Of a stretch of DNA of 64,000 bases, positions 1-41,200 are shown piece by piece. The DNA is from Muraenolepis orangiensis (taxonomy: Eukaryota; Chordata; Actinopteri; Gadiformes; Muraenolepididae), in NCBI GenBank assembly GCA_027704905.1, contig CM050999.1, positions 5,440,701-5,504,700 of the forward strand. The letters are read 5' to 3'. The stretch's first letter is position 1, and each line of letters opens with the position of its first letter. The notes beneath the pieces were generated by a model, which was given only the letters and a program-made list of their open reading frames with translations, was not told the origin of the DNA and made no database searches. Position numbers and translations under genes: made by a program.

Positions 1-21007
<21,007 letters not shown>

Positions 21008-21323
21008 CACCACGCACAGAGAGCGAGAGAGAGAGAGAGAGAGAGGGGGGGAGAGTGAGTGAGGAGGGAAAATTGTGCATGTATACAAGGTGGGCGTTCA
21101 GAGGGAGAAGAGTGGAGATGATGACTTGACGGTGTTTGTTGTTGGCGGGGAAGAGGTGAGGATGGAGAGGGGACCGCTGAAGCAGGCGCTATGGCAACTG
21201 GTCGCTGGAGGAAAGCAAAGGAAAGTGCCGGACAGAAGAGTCACCGTGGTGGTGTTAAAGATAGTTTAGAAATAGTTTGGCAAAGTGAGACAAAGAGGAA
21301 AAAGAGAGCACTGAGGGGGGTAG

Positions 21324-21449
21324 AGAGTTGACCCTCGGTCCGACTGATGCTGTGGTGCTGGAGACGCGGTGACCTCCGGAACAGAGAGAGAGTTGACCCT
21401 CGGTCCGACTGATGCTGTGGTGCTGGAGACGCGGTGACCTCCGGAACAG
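21324..21449. repeat. 63-bp tandem duplication
   Basis: Two near-identical copies of a block containing GTTGACCCTCGGTCCGACTG and GAGACGCGGTGACCTCCGG, directly adjacent, in the GIT1 3'UTR. Confidence 0.95.
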
Positions 21450-21536
21450 CCCTGGGAGAACAAGGGCCATCGCTCACGGTGGAGCAACGTGATTGGTCCA
21501 GTGCAGATCTTTCTATTAATTTATTTGCTTCTCCTT

Positions 21537-21664
<128 letters not shown>

Positions 21665-22249
21665 GATAAATACAGGGCATAAGAGACCTAATACTAGCTA
21701 GCTCCCTTTGAGGAAACCAGGAATACTGGTCCTCTCTTCTCTCTCTTTGTCTCTCTGTCTCTGGTCCAATGTGAACAAGGCCCTCTCTATGCTCTTAACT
21801 TCCATCCTGACAGGAAGAGGCGCTTTGCCTCTCCCCCCCTCCTCCTACTTTAACCACCAGAATCAATGGATTGTCCAGATCTCCCTCACTCCCTCTCCCC
21901 CCGACCGAAAGCTCGCTGAGGGAACACAGCATGACTGCCATAATATTCCTTATTTCCTATTCCTTCTCTTCTTTTCAACTTTTCTTTTTGTTCATTTTTT
22001 AATTTTTAATTTTCTTTTGATTTGTCCAGCTCACTAAGGACAACAAAATGACTGACTTCAAAAAAAAACAAAAAAAAAACACTTACACTGGAATAATTGT
22101 TGATTTATTGTTATTGTTACTCATGACTATTGTTTTTGTTATTGTTGGTATTGTTACAAGAGGGTCGTCCACATTCTACAGGTTGGCTTTTTTTGGTTGA
22201 TTTTAATGTCCCGGCTGTGATCCTCATTCAGCTGAAACGGTGGCGTGAC

Positions 22250-22290
<41 letters not shown>

Positions 22291-23271
22291 CTCTAACCTG
22301 TGAAGCCCTCCTGGACACTCTCCAAGCACTCTGTGTGAGTGGCAGTTGAGTGTGTTTCTATTGATCGGTATTCTCTGTTGTCATGTTGGGATATTTCAGT
22401 CAGAGTTGAACAGTTGCCATCAGGGGTTCTCTGGTCCTTTTTCCTCTCCGTTTGACACATGATGATTCCACCCCGGGACTTTCACTACTACTTCTCTGCT
22501 TGTTTTGTTGTGCACTTGGTTCACCTTACGAACCTGCCTGACTGTACAGGACCAGTGGAGTCATCTCAGTCCAACAGGGCCCGCACCTCGTCCAGTGGTG
22601 CTGCTGCTCCAGACCAGTATGCCGTCACACTACAATCCTCAATACTACAATGAGAGCTCTGGGAGAGAGAGAGAGAGAGAGAGAGACGAGCTTCAGCACA
22701 CTACAGCTTTGTATCGCATGCATGTCTTGGGTGAAAGTTCAGCCGGTACGCTCCACAGCAGTGAGGTTGGTTATAGACCGTTGACCCGTGACTCGCCCCA
22801 CGTCTCCACACGCTCTTATCGGGGAGACCTTTGGGTTTTCACATATTTCAAGTGCATCAATTGTACTAATACTAATGGTTTGCTTCGTCGCTACAACATC
22901 AAGCTTGTTTTGTTTGGGATGTCATTGTACTGTTGGTTAGTACTCCCTCCCACCCGGTAGTCCCTCCCACCCGGGCATTATCTCTAAACTCTGCCAATGG
23001 GAGACGAAATTTGGGAGCTAAATGTTGCCCTGAAAGTTTTCAGGGCAGTTTATTGTTGGGTTGGTTTATCTCTTTTCCATTTAATGCTCAGCACTTGGCC
23101 AGGGTCGCCGACCCATATATCTTCCAGAACCGGCCATGGAAGCTCCTCCCCTCCCTGGGCTGTTATCCAATCGGTGTGCCTCCTCTGAACCCATGATTTT
23201 CTTGGTGGGGGGGGCGTTTCCAATTCAGAGTTAATACCCGGAAGGCCATCCTCTGGCCACACCTTGTATTT

Positions 23272-23428
<157 letters not shown>

Positions 23429-23456
23429 GGGTTCCAACCACTTGTCCCATTCATTC

Positions 23457-23497
23457 TAGTTCTAGACTAGAGCCATAGCGGCTCTAGTCTAGAACTA
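23457..23497. repeat. Perfect inverted repeat, 18-bp arms, 5-nt loop
   Basis: TAGTTCTAGACTAGAGCC at 23457-23474 and its exact reverse complement at 23480-23497 flank the loop ATAGC. If the GIT1 transcript extends this far, it forms a stable RNA hairpin in the 3'UTR. Confidence 0.95.
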
Positions 23498-23968
23498 TGG
23501 ATATAAGAACCTATGTTTTTCACGGTATATTTTATACTCCGCTATATGTTAGTAAGATGTGTATCTCTGAAGTGTATTTCCCAAGACTTCAGGCTGTGGG
23601 ATCTGGACACCTGTTTTCCGGTCAAATAGTGGACCCAGGGAGCCTTCGCACTTGATCATTTAGTGTGTGTTTTCTATTGCCTTTTGCCCACTTGTCACTG
23701 AGTTGCATTTTTGTACATGGTGTGCATTACAATTACTTTTGTTGTTTTTATCACCATGAAACAATTCAACAACTGGCGCATGAAAACTAGCATGCACAAC
23801 AAGCAGACCGCAGAAGCAGTCTTAAGTACATCCAGGTTTAGCTCTACACAGTCATCTCAATCAGTGGGGGGGGGGGGGCTCTACTGCACTGGGCCTCAAC
23901 CCCCCCCCACCCTCCATCTTAGTGGACACTATGTAGGGGAGGGGCCACCCCGGGGGACAACCTTATAC

Positions 23969-24099
<131 letters not shown>

Positions 24100-24245
24100 T
24101 GTCCAAGCCGTCTAGGGAAAGGCACGGGGAGAGTTGTGTTTTAACATGTTTAAAAACTGTATAAAGTAGAACAAAAACAATTACTAAAATGAAAAAAATA
24201 AAATAACGGTCAACCGTAATGGAAACTCATAAGCTGTACATTTGT

Positions 24246-24251
24246 AATAAA
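24246..24251 (+). terminator. Candidate GIT1 polyadenylation signal
   Basis: AATAAA, with a second overlapping AATAAA at about 24254, in A/T-rich DNA before the convergent TP53I13 gene. It is the clearest signal after the long 3'UTR; usage is inferred. Confidence 0.4.
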
Positions 24252-24923
24252 ATAATAAAACAATTTAATTGTTAAGTTGGGTTGTTTTTCATACAATGTT
24301 TAGTACAGATGTTTAAGCCTAAATGACTCAATTTTGCAACATTTTTCCACATTTTTTGCTTTTTGAAAATATTTTCATTGACTTGTTTTAATGTTCACAG
24401 CAACATCAGTGTTTGCACCAGCAACCTACTGAATCCTCACTTAAAAATGGCATCAAATCATCACCATGCACCACTATCCCTTGAATAATCTGTGAAATCA
24501 CACGTAATGCTAAGCTAATGGTTATTGATTGTATTGAAGAAACTGTAGACCATAAAATGAGAAGAAGAATGATAGGAAGTTTGGCATGACGGTTTTGACT
24601 GTTTTGATTTTATAACATTTGAGTTCTACTTAACACTGACAACCTTCTTCATAAGCATGATGTGCAAATGTGTTGGTCTGATCAACAGTAAAGTTAAGAG
24701 AGACATCTCATGGCTTCACTGTCTCTAAACAATGAGAAGACTTGGTCAACAGACCACATCCACTGCACTTGCCTTTTGAAACAATTAAAAGTTTCTTTCC
24801 CATTTAAAAAAAAAACTAACAAAAAAACAACAGACAGACAATCAGTTGAGTCAATGGATCTGCTGAGAACAATGAAGCCTTGGCTTCTTCACCTCTCAGA
24901 GGAACCGGCCCTGACTGGTCCCT

Positions 24924-30541
<5,618 letters not shown>

Positions 30542-31382
30542 GTTGGGCGGTCCTGCTCCTCCTCTGCTGGAGACAACACGTGACGTCACACGATCATCGG
30601 ACGCACAGACCCAGGTCTCCAAGCGGTCCTCCTCTCATGGTCCCTTACGAGCATCTGGGGAAGAAAAGAAAACACACATTCAGAAGTGCACAAACAGCCG
30701 CTGCACACAACGGGTGCCCAAAGCGCACAAACACCTCCAGCCATTCCCCCCAAATCAACCTTCTGAGTTTGGTTGTTCCCTCCTCGTCAACCGGTTGATC
30801 CAGTCATGCCATGCATGCATGCATGAGCAGTTGCACGTACATAAAAATTGAAAGGTTACACATCCATCCCATCCCATCCATCCCGAACCGAACTACTGTG
30901 GTACGGAAAGTCAGAAGGCACACAACGACTTGTCAAAACCAATTGCTTTTTTCCCAGTGCTGTGTCGTTTTGTAGCCACACGGGGGCGCTAAATATCCTT
31001 TTATGGGTGGCGAGGGAAACTTTCTTTAACTCAGGGAGTGTTTTTTGGTCACTTTCGCTCTTTCTCTTGAAGGACACACACAGACACACAAACATCATGT
31101 GACACATTCATGTGTTTGAACGCCCTTTATGTCACTTATGTGCCAGAAATTAAAACGGTCCCAATCCGAATCTGTTCCCATTCGTGTCTGTGATCGTCCT
31201 GTGGCCCGCAGCTCAGGTGTCCTAGGAAACCAGTCGTACCTGTTGACGCCCACAGAGGACCCGCCCTGTGTGTGTGTCCATGTGGGAGTGTTCTCTGTGT
31301 GTAGTCCTACTAGTCCCCCCTAACCTCGGTGTGTGAGACACAACGGAAGGTCTGGAGGTCGGTGGAGATCAGAGGACACCCG
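30542..31382. promoter_or_regulatory. Shared upstream region of TP53I13 and the Lys/Ser cassette gene
   Basis: The two coding starts face away from each other across about 840 bp, so this region should hold both promoters. I see no TATA box, no strong CpG island and no clear p53 site. One ATGCATGC-type run lies near 30814. No gene is evident inside. Confidence 0.45.
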
Positions 31383-33119
31383 ATGGACTCCTACCCATCC
31401 CCAGGTTCGGTGATTATCAGTAAAGCGCTTCAAACGGTTGGACTAATGTTAATGTGCGTTGTGTGAGCGTCGTAGCTCTACGGGATGGTCTTGCTATTGG
31501 GAACATCTCAACAGATTTGGTAAATCAGCTGTTGCAAATGCGTGATGAAGACTTGTATTCTGCGTAAATGTATTTAAAGGAAAAACAACATTAGATTAGA
31601 TTAGATTCTAATGTATTGTCATTGTACAGCACAAGTACAGTACAGCGAAAACAATTTAGCATCTAAACCAGAGTGCAAATGTTGCAGTAAAGTGCATGGT
31701 AATATATATAATATATATATATATGTATATGTTTAAATGTACAGGTTACTGTACTACTGGCTATTAAAATGGGATATGAGTATACTAATAGGTATATATA
31801 TACACAGGTAAGTGAGTATTTAACAGGTAGTGATCAGTTATTGAAAGCAGGATACATATATATAAATGTAAATGGATATACAAGTGAGCATATATAAGTG
31901 TATGGCATATATATGTATGTATATACAGGAGCAGGAGCAGTTCTATCAACTGTACGTGGGCGTGCTGCAGACTAACTACGTTGTACAGGCTGAGCTTTCT
32001 GTAGGCCTGATTATTTGTATGTTGCTCTACTTTTGCACAATCGACTTAGTGCACGTTTATTAACGTGATATCATCCATCATATAACGTCGTTAACCGTGT
32101 TATTACCACTAGTATACGAGAGTAGTATACTTGGAGTAGGCTAATTGGCGAATTGATTTTGTCAAACACCTCCACGGTGCTCTATAAACAAAGTACAGTG
32201 TCTCCGGAAGTCATAACCTGATGTCATAACCGATTAACCGGCGATACTCCACCTAACGTGACACCACCTTCCTTCGCTCCAGCCGCGGCGCCCTCGGGAG
32301 CCGCTCCCCCTGGGGGAGTCCCCGTCCCCACCAGCTGCCTGGAGAGCTCGGCCCCCTCTGCCCCCCTGGGACCCCCGTGCCCCCTGGGACCCCCGTGCCC
32401 CCTGGGACCCCTGGATGGAGAGCAGGGCAGCCTTGACCCTGACTTGGGATCCTGTGTGAGTTCACCGGGGATGGATTGACCAACTGGGGGCTAATTAAGC
32501 ATTTCTTCCAATACATGTTTTTTTGCCAATAGGCTAAGTTGCCCATGTTGGTTTTGTTGAAGTATAAGTGAAGGGAAATGATGTAAGTCTGTTACAATGA
32601 CTCAAAGCACGAGTTGAGGGGTGACTCACCGCTCACTGGTGACTGATTTACTCATGATCACGACAATAAACGATGCAATAACGAGATAGTCTGCCATTTG
32701 TTTTCACCAGGTGTTGTCATTGGACATCTCTCTGTCCTCAGAGGACAGTGATGATGAGGGTTTCAGCAAGAAGCAGAAGAAGAAGAAGAAGAAGAAGCTG
32801 ACGAAGAAGAAGAAGAAGAAGAATGTAAAGTTAATTCTTAAAACATCAATTCATTATATTCTTGAAATGACAAATAGCTTGCAAGCTACACGTGACAACT
32901 GGAATCTTGCTATAGTCGTCATGTGGTAAGGATACTTCCCCCAGTCCAGCTTCCTATATATATAGTAAGCTGACTTACTAGAATATATTACTATATAGTA
33001 ATATACGTACAATACATATAGAACATAATATATAATATACAGGGCTATACACACTGTATACACAGCCAGGTGCCAAGAGGCACAAGGGTGTGACACGATT
33101 TCACAACCTCTGGAAAAGG

Positions 33120-33180
<61 letters not shown>

Positions 33181-36100
33181 ACTTGTAAAAAAGAGGCTGT
33201 GGCTGTCAAAATGACGGTCCATCTAACCGCCTCTGTTTCTAAACAGGTTTCCAGTTCATCGTCTTCATCATCGTTGTCCTCTTTCTCGTCCTCTTCCTCG
33301 TCCTCGTCCTCGTCCTCCTCCTCCTCCTCCTCCTCCTCCTCCTCCTCCTCCTCCTCTTCTAGCAGCTCATCTGACAGTGACAGCGAGGTAATGTGGTGCT
33401 TCATGAAGAACAGAAGAATGTGTATTTTCATACTTCAAGTTATAATTTATAACACAAAATGTATAATTTATACAAAAAAGAATGCATGCTTTGAGACGCA
33501 TGTTTGAGTTTCTTGTATTGCTGGGACATTAAGGCACTAGTTATTGATTTGATACTTTTGATAACTCGCCGTCAATCAATTCTCCATATAAGGGCATGGC
33601 CCTGGTTTTATTGATCAGGGACTATTGTCCCAGTCGTGCGATTCACATTTGATACACGGATGCAATACAAGGTGCTCCCCCTGGCTTAGAACAAAATACA
33701 AGACAAGAGAACAAAAGACAAGAGAACAAAACCAGGAAGAATTCGCCCCGAAAAGCTAAAGAAAAAGCTCCAGAATGTTGCATGACTATACAAATACATG
33801 AGATAAGAACCACATTTGTGGTTAAACTGTTGCTGTTGTTAAACATTCTTCCTGAGGTCTTCAGGGCTTTTAACTTTAAGCCTATTGACTCAACCTTGTG
33901 TTTGGATCACCTTCATAAATAATTCAAATAGAAACTATTAGTTTCCAAAAAGCCAGCTATAGTTTAAAGGCTTTGGTTAAAGCACCTTTAATCTCCCAGA
34001 TTTAGACTATAATCAGGGACTCACTGGAAGTATATTTGTTATTGTTAATAAGTACCTTGTAGGTAGTATTCATGTTGTGGGTGATAATAGTTTTTTTTCT
34101 GTCACATGTTTCGTAATCTTTACCCAAGGAACGGTGCAGACATACGGTCCAGCGTTAAACACAAACGCGAGAATGCGTGAAATTACACTGAAGTCCTCTC
34201 CTCTGCTTGCAGGATGAGAAGAAGAAGAAGAAGAAGAAGGAGAAGAAGAAGAAGATGAAGGAGGAAGACAGCACTGTCGTGTGTGGTGAGCCATGTGAGT
34301 GTTACTCAGTGTCCATAAGCTCAGACATCCCGCTGTGGTGTGATGGGATGGATCCAGGGGGTCTGAAGGGAGTTCCACTGGCTTCTTATTGAATGCCTGG
34401 TGAATGGTTAAGCGCGTGTTTAACAGAGTGGGAGGTATAATGTGTCATGTTCAGTGGTTGTTGACTTTCTTTATGTTCTTATGGTGACGTTCAGTCACCA
34501 TAAGTTATGTTGCGGTGCGGATATAGACTTCCGTCACCGATACAAATGGGTTCTGTCTCTGTTGATTGATACAACACGCCTATTTCCCATTCAAATGTCA
34601 ACGGACACAGCGGGTCGTGAAGTTTGCATTTGCACGAACAATGAACGCATGTTCTGTTCATTCTACATTACGGCTTTTTTTTTTTTTTTCAAGAGGTGGA
34701 GCCAACCGTGTTGAATGTTGTTTTAAAGCTGCAGGGCTCCCACATACCTGTGACTGGATGACCACCATTGGACAGCACTCTTCCTAGCGCTGTCGTAAAA
34801 ACTAAAAGCGTTGAATACAAAATCATAATGATAATCAGCAAATCATCTCTCATGTGTTTTCAGGCCCCCCCGACATCAGGATCTGTCAAGAGCCACCACT
34901 TAAGATGATTGTAAGAGATCGTTATAAGACAGTTCATCTGATCTGCCTGTGCGTTTGTGCGGGTCTGTCTGTCTGCCTGTCTCCCTATCTGTCTTTCTGC
35001 CAGCCTGTCTGTCTATCTGGCTGTCTGCCTGCCTACCTGTCTCCCTATCTACCTATCTGTCTTTCTGCCAGCCTGTCTGTCTATCTGGCTGTCTGCCTGC
35101 CTGTCTCCCTAGCTCCCTATCTCCCTAACTGTCTTTCTGTCTGTCTATCTGGCTGTCTGCCTGCCTGTCTTTCTGCCAGCCTGCCTGTCTGTCTGCATGC
35201 ATGTGTATATATATATCTGTATATATATATATATATATATATGTATATACACACGTATACATGTGTGTAAAGTCATATAATGATGTATTCTACGTTTCTA
35301 CGTATCCTACAGGAACTGGAACTGAACTCATTGGACAGTACTAACGACGAGAAGAAGGACAAGAAGAAGAATAAGAAGAAAGACAAGAAGAAGGACAAGA
35401 AGAAGAAGAAAAAGAAGATGGTATATAAATACAAACTTAAAGAATGTAACTATTAACACTGAAGGCTGGTGGAGTTGGGCTGGTCTTGTTCCTCCGAGGG
35501 TGTGGTGGTTGTAGTATTTGAACCAGATTCATCTTGCCGTGATTTTTAGGCCAAGAAATGTTTCTACCTGCCAATGTTCCATCATCTTTTGTTTGGTAGG
35601 ATTCCAGCTCCTCCTCTTCCTCTTCTGACAGCGAGGATGAAAAGAAGAAGAAGAAGAAGAAGAAGAAGAGAAGAAGAAGAAGAAGGTATGGTTCCATGAT
35701 AGTGTGAGTGAATGATCTGTTATTGATTACCTGACAGTGGGCAGTGAGAACATTAGATGTACTTTATTTGCTTTCTTCCTTCTGTTCTTTGTTTTATCAT
35801 CATGCTACTTCTTCAGCGATTGCCTTCTATAGAAAATGGCTCCCAGTAAATGGGCGTTTTATAGAATTATACAAACGTTTACAAGAACCACAGATTCAAG
35901 CAAACTGTCCGACTCCGACCCTTTTAACTCATATGACCATATGACCATATGACCATATGGTCATATGGTCTATAAAATGACCATATGACCGTATCCCCAT
36001 CAATTAATTCAATTTTTTTTTTAAACGACTCTTCCTCCTTGTGCAGGACTCCAGCTCGTCTTCTTCAGATAGTTCATCTTCATCCTCCTCCGACAGCGAG

Positions 36101-36888
36101 GATGACAAGAAGAAGAAGAAGAAGAAGAAGGAGAAGAAGAGGGTAATTTGGATCCTCATGCGTTTCCACACAATGTTGAGTCAGTTTCAAATCAAAATAC
36201 AATTCATGAATGCAACATTGTTCATTTTTAGATATATAATAGACTATATTATTCAATATAATGTGTTGATCTTTGCTCTCTGTGTTCCTCAGGACTCCGG
36301 CTCTTCCTCTTCAGACAGCTCATCATCCTCTTCCTCCTCCTCAGACAGCGGCAAGGACAAGGAGAAGAAGAAAGACAAGAAAAAAGACAAGAAGAAAGAC
36401 AAGAAGAAGGACAAGAAGAAGGTTACTTTCCTTTGTTTTCAGAAGCCTTGCTGCTGTACGAGGCTGTCCCTGTTCATTTGCACAGTGAGCGGTAAAGGCT
36501 GTTTAACCAACTACCCTGATAGGTGGAAACATTCCAGGACCCTCAATACACTTGTATGTCTGGGCCTGCTGAGGAGTGCAGCATGGCTGGCTCTCAAATG
36601 ACTTTCCCTCTGACAGAAACCCTACAGAGAACAGAAGGAAGTTTAGGTTTTTAAATGCTATCTTCTGATCTACCGGCTAGGACTGTATATTGTCTATTGT
36701 AAAATGAGCCACAGTGTGTGCTGATGTGCCATGCATTGTGTTTGGTTCCTGCAGGGGAAGGAGGAGGACGGTCTGCAGAATGACCAAGAGGGCGGCGCTG
36801 TTGTTCTTTCAGTCGCTGGTGAGCAGAAACTCACACCTTGTTAGTGTGAGAACTAGTGAATGCCACCAAGCCTGCTGATCACTATTTT

Positions 36889-36954
<66 letters not shown>

Positions 36955-36981
36955 CATATGTGCGCGTATGTGTGTGTGCGC

Positions 36982-37022
<41 letters not shown>

Positions 37023-38241
37023 CATGTGTGCACGTATGTGTGTGTGTGTGTGCGCGCGCATATGTACGCGTATGTGTGTGTGTGTGTGTGTGTGGTGTGT
37101 GTGTGTGCGTGCATATGTGTGCGTGCGTGCGTGCGTGCGTGTGTGTGTGTGTGTGCGTGTGTGTTTGAAGGTGATGAGGGGGTGGAAGCAAGCTGTTCTG
37201 GAAACAAGGTAATTGAAGAACCGGTTCTTGTCTGTTGTGTGATCTGTAGAACCCCATGTCACTCCGGTTGTAAGACTCCACTAGACTCCAGTAAGAGTTG
37301 TTTGGAGGTGTTTGGAGTACGAGCATGTCCTGTGCCCTGTGTGCTGTGTCAACAGAACAGAACAGGGAAAGTGATGGCTTGACAAACACATTCTTGATAA
37401 AGAAGAGGAAGACCTACATACATAAATCAACACACAAAAGTAACACGTTTCCTTGTTCAGGACAAGAAGGAGGACAAAGCAGGAGAGGACCGCCCCGTGG
37501 CAGCTGACCACACTGGTATGCGTTGCTTTTATTTCTTGACAGATTCCAATCAAGGGGAGAAACCTTTTTTTCTGCACTGAGAACCACACTGAACTGAAGT
37601 GTCTGACACCCCCAGCTGAAGGCGTCCAGGTGGGGCCGGGTGATCTGGACAAGGGCAACATGAGTGATGATGAGGGCGACGGGGAGACCGCCAAGGACAG
37701 GAAGAAGAAGAAGAAGTTGAAGAAGAAAAAAAACACCGTAAAACTCTAATCATCAACTCTAATGTATTTGGTTGAATTGAATAATTGTATACTTGTTTGG
37801 GTATATATCGTGGTATTAGCAGCTGTAGCCCTCGCTCAGAAGTATTTTAAGTATATGGTTGAAGTAAATATTTTAAGAAAGCTAGAGGGAGATTTATATA
37901 TATATATATATACTACAAACAGGACAACACTGGTTATGACTAAGGGAATATACACACCAGCAACATACTGTCTTTACAACAGGATTCAGGCGCGTGTTCA
38001 TCAGACAGCGATGATGACGAGAAAGACAAGAAGAAAGACAAGAAGAAAGACAAGAAGAAAGACCAGAAGAAGAAGAGGGTAATATACTGAACATAACAAT
38101 AGAGTACATGACCACCCAACCTTCTCTACACCCTACAGTCCAGCTGTCCTGGTCCTGTGCACCAGTCCCAATCGGTTTGCATCAGGCCTTCTCTTTCTGT
38201 CTGGTACCAATGTTATAAAAACCCATATATGTATTAGAATT

Positions 38242-38276
<35 letters not shown>

Positions 38277-41200
38277 ATTTTATTTATAATGCACTTTTAA
38301 TTTGCGTGGGCAAAACTCAAAGTGCTAGATAATAATACTTTGGTACCATTGTTATAAAAACTCATATATGTATTCTAATGAACACTTCCACTCCGCAGTG
38401 CTTCCACTAGTCGGGGGACTGTCACCGATAGACTAGCAACCTTTTTGCATCCAGCGGTGGCCAGGGTGGCTAGTTAGGCAACAACACACTGTTGTCTCAG
38501 GAGGAAGAGCAGGTTGTCGGTTCGATCCCCCGGCTCTGAGCAAGACACCTAACCCCCGTTCTCCTGACTGTGTTGTCCAGATGCAGCCTTGCCGTGTGCT
38601 CAGCTGTGTAACTCGACTGCATCCACGTCACAGCGCCATTTAGACCCATGAGAACGTGTCGAATCCGTTGAATGCACATTCAGGTATACGACTAAACGCT
38701 GACGGAAATGTGGTTTGCAGAAGTCCGACTCTTCTGACGACAGCTGCTCCTCATCGTCATCTTCCTCCGACTCTTCGTCGTCCTCTGACAGCGAGGAAGA
38801 TGTGGTGAGAAAGCAAAGCGCACAGAATACACTTTCAATTCAAAATAGACTTCAAAATAGTTCACTTCTAAATAGACTTCTGGACAGGAAGTCAGCGCTG
38901 TACTCTGTACTCACGCTCTGTCAAATATCTGAATCAAAAAACAGAAAAAGGACAAGAAAAAGAAAGACAAGAAGAAAGATAAGAAGAAGAAGAAGAACAA
39001 AGACAAGAAGAAAGATAAGAAGAAGAAGAAAAAGAAGGTGAGAACTTAAGGCAGAGACCTGAGACTTAAATTCTCTGGTCTCTGGTGGTCTCAGGTCTCT
39101 GGTCTCTGGTGGTCTCTGGTGGTCTCTGGTGGTCTCTGGTGGTCTCTGGTGGTCTCAGGTCTCTGGTGGTCTCTGGTGGTCTCTGGTGGTCTCAGGTCTC
39201 TGGTGGTCTCTGGTCTCTGGTGGTCTCAGGTCTCTGGTAGTCTCTAGTGGTCTCTGGTGGTCTGTGGTGGTCTCTGGTCTCTGGTGGTCTCTGGTGGTCT
39301 CAGGTCTCTAGTGGTCTCTGGTCTCTGGTGGTCTCAGGTCTCTGGTGGTCTCAGGTCTCAGGTCTCTGGTGGTCTCTGGTCTCTGGTGGTCTTAGGTATC
39401 TGGTGGTCTCTGGTTGTCTCTAGTGGTCTCTGGTCTCTGGTGGTCTTAGGTCTCTGGTGGTCTCTGGTGGTCTTAGGTCTCCGGTGGTCTCTGGTGGTCT
39501 CAGGTCTCTGGTCTCTGGTGGTCTCAGGTCTCTGGTCTCTGGTGGTCTCAGGTCTCTGGTGGTCTCTGGTGGTCTCTGGTCTCTGGTGGTCTCAGGTCTC
39601 TAGTGGTCTCTGGTGGTCTGTGGTGGTCTCTGGTGGTCTCAGGTCTCTGGTCTCTAGTGGTCTCAGGTCTCTGGTGGTCTCTGGTCTCTGGTGGTCTTAG
39701 GTATCTGGTGGTCTTAGGTCTCTGGTGGTCTCTGGTGGTCTTAGGTCTCCGGTGGTCTCTGGTGGTCTCAGGTCTCTGGTCTCTGGTGGTCTCAGGTCTC
39801 TGGTCTCTGGTGGTCTCAGGTCTCAGGTCTCTGGTGGTCTCAGGTCTGTGGTCTCTGGTGGTCTCTGGTGGTCTCTGGTGGTCTCTGGTCTCTGGTGGTC
39901 TCAGGTCTGTGGTCTCTGGTGGTCTCTGGTCTCTGGTGGTCTCAGGTCTCTGGTAGTCTCTAGTGGTCTCTGGTGGTCTGTGGTGGTCTCAGGTCTCTGG
40001 TGGTCTCTGGTGGTCTCAGGTCTCTGGTCTGAGACTTAAATTCTCTGGTCTCTGGTGGTCTCAGGTCTCTGGTGGTCTCTGGTCTCTTGTGGTCTCTGGT
40101 GGTCTCTGGTGGTCTCAGGTCTCTGGTGGTCTCTGGTGGTCTCTGGTGGTCTCAGGTCTCTGGTGGTCTCTGGTCTCTGGTGGTCTCAGGTCTCTGGTAG
40201 TCTCTAGTGGTCTCTGGTGGTCTGTGGTGGTCTCTGGTCTCTGGTGGTCTCTGGTGGTCTCAGGTCTCTAGTGGTCTCTGGTCTCTGGTGGTCTCAGGTC
40301 TCTGGTGGTCTCAGGTCTCAGGTCTCTGGTGGTCTCTGGTCTCTGGTGGTCTTAGGTATCTGGTGGTCTCTGGTTGTCTCTAGTGGTCTCTGGTCTCTGG
40401 TGGTCTTAGGTCTCTGGTGGTCTCTGGTGGTCTTAGGTCTCCGGTGGTCTCTGGTGGTCTCAGGTCTCTGGTCTCTGGTGGTCTCAGGTCTCTGGTCTCT
40501 GGTGGTCTCAGGTCTCTGGTGGTCTCTGGTGGTCTCTGGTCTCTGGTGGTCTCAGGTCTCTAGTGGTCTCTGGTGGTCTGTGGTGGTCTCTGGTGGTCTC
40601 AGGTCTCTGGTCTCTAGTGGTCTCAGGTCTCTGGTGGTCTCTGGTCTCTGGTGGTCTTAGGTATCTGGTGGTCTTAGGTCTCTGGTGGTCTCTGGTGGTC
40701 TTAGGTCTCCGGTGGTCTCTGGTGGTCTCAGGTCTCTGGTCTCTGGTGGTCTCAGGTCTCTGGTCTCTGGTGGTCTCAGGTCTCAGGTCTCTGGTGGTCT
40801 CAGGTCTGTGGTCTCTGGTGGTCTCTGGTGGTCTCTGGTGGTCTCTGGTCTCTGGTGGTCTCAGGTCTGTGGTCTCTGGTGGTCTCTGGTCTCTGGTGGT
40901 CTCAGGTCTCTGGTAGTCTCTAGTGGTCTCTGGTGGTCTGTGGTGGTCTCAGGTCTCTGGTGGTCTCTGGTGGTCTCTGGTGGTCTCAGGTCTCTGGTCT
41001 GAGACTTAAATTCTCTGGTCTCTGGTGGTCTCAGGTCTCTGGTGGTCTCTGGTCTCTTGTGGTCTCTGGTGGTCTCTGGTGGTCTCTGGTGGTCTCAGGT
41101 CTCTGGTGGTCTCTGGTGGTCTCTGGTGGTCTCAGGTCTCTGGTGGTCTCTGGTCTCTGGTGGTCTCAGGTCTCTGGTAGTCTCTAGTGGTCTCTGGTGG

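Noticed and set aside
23457..23497. MicroRNA precursor
   Set aside because: An 18-bp stem with a 5-nt loop is too short for a Drosha/Dicer hairpin.
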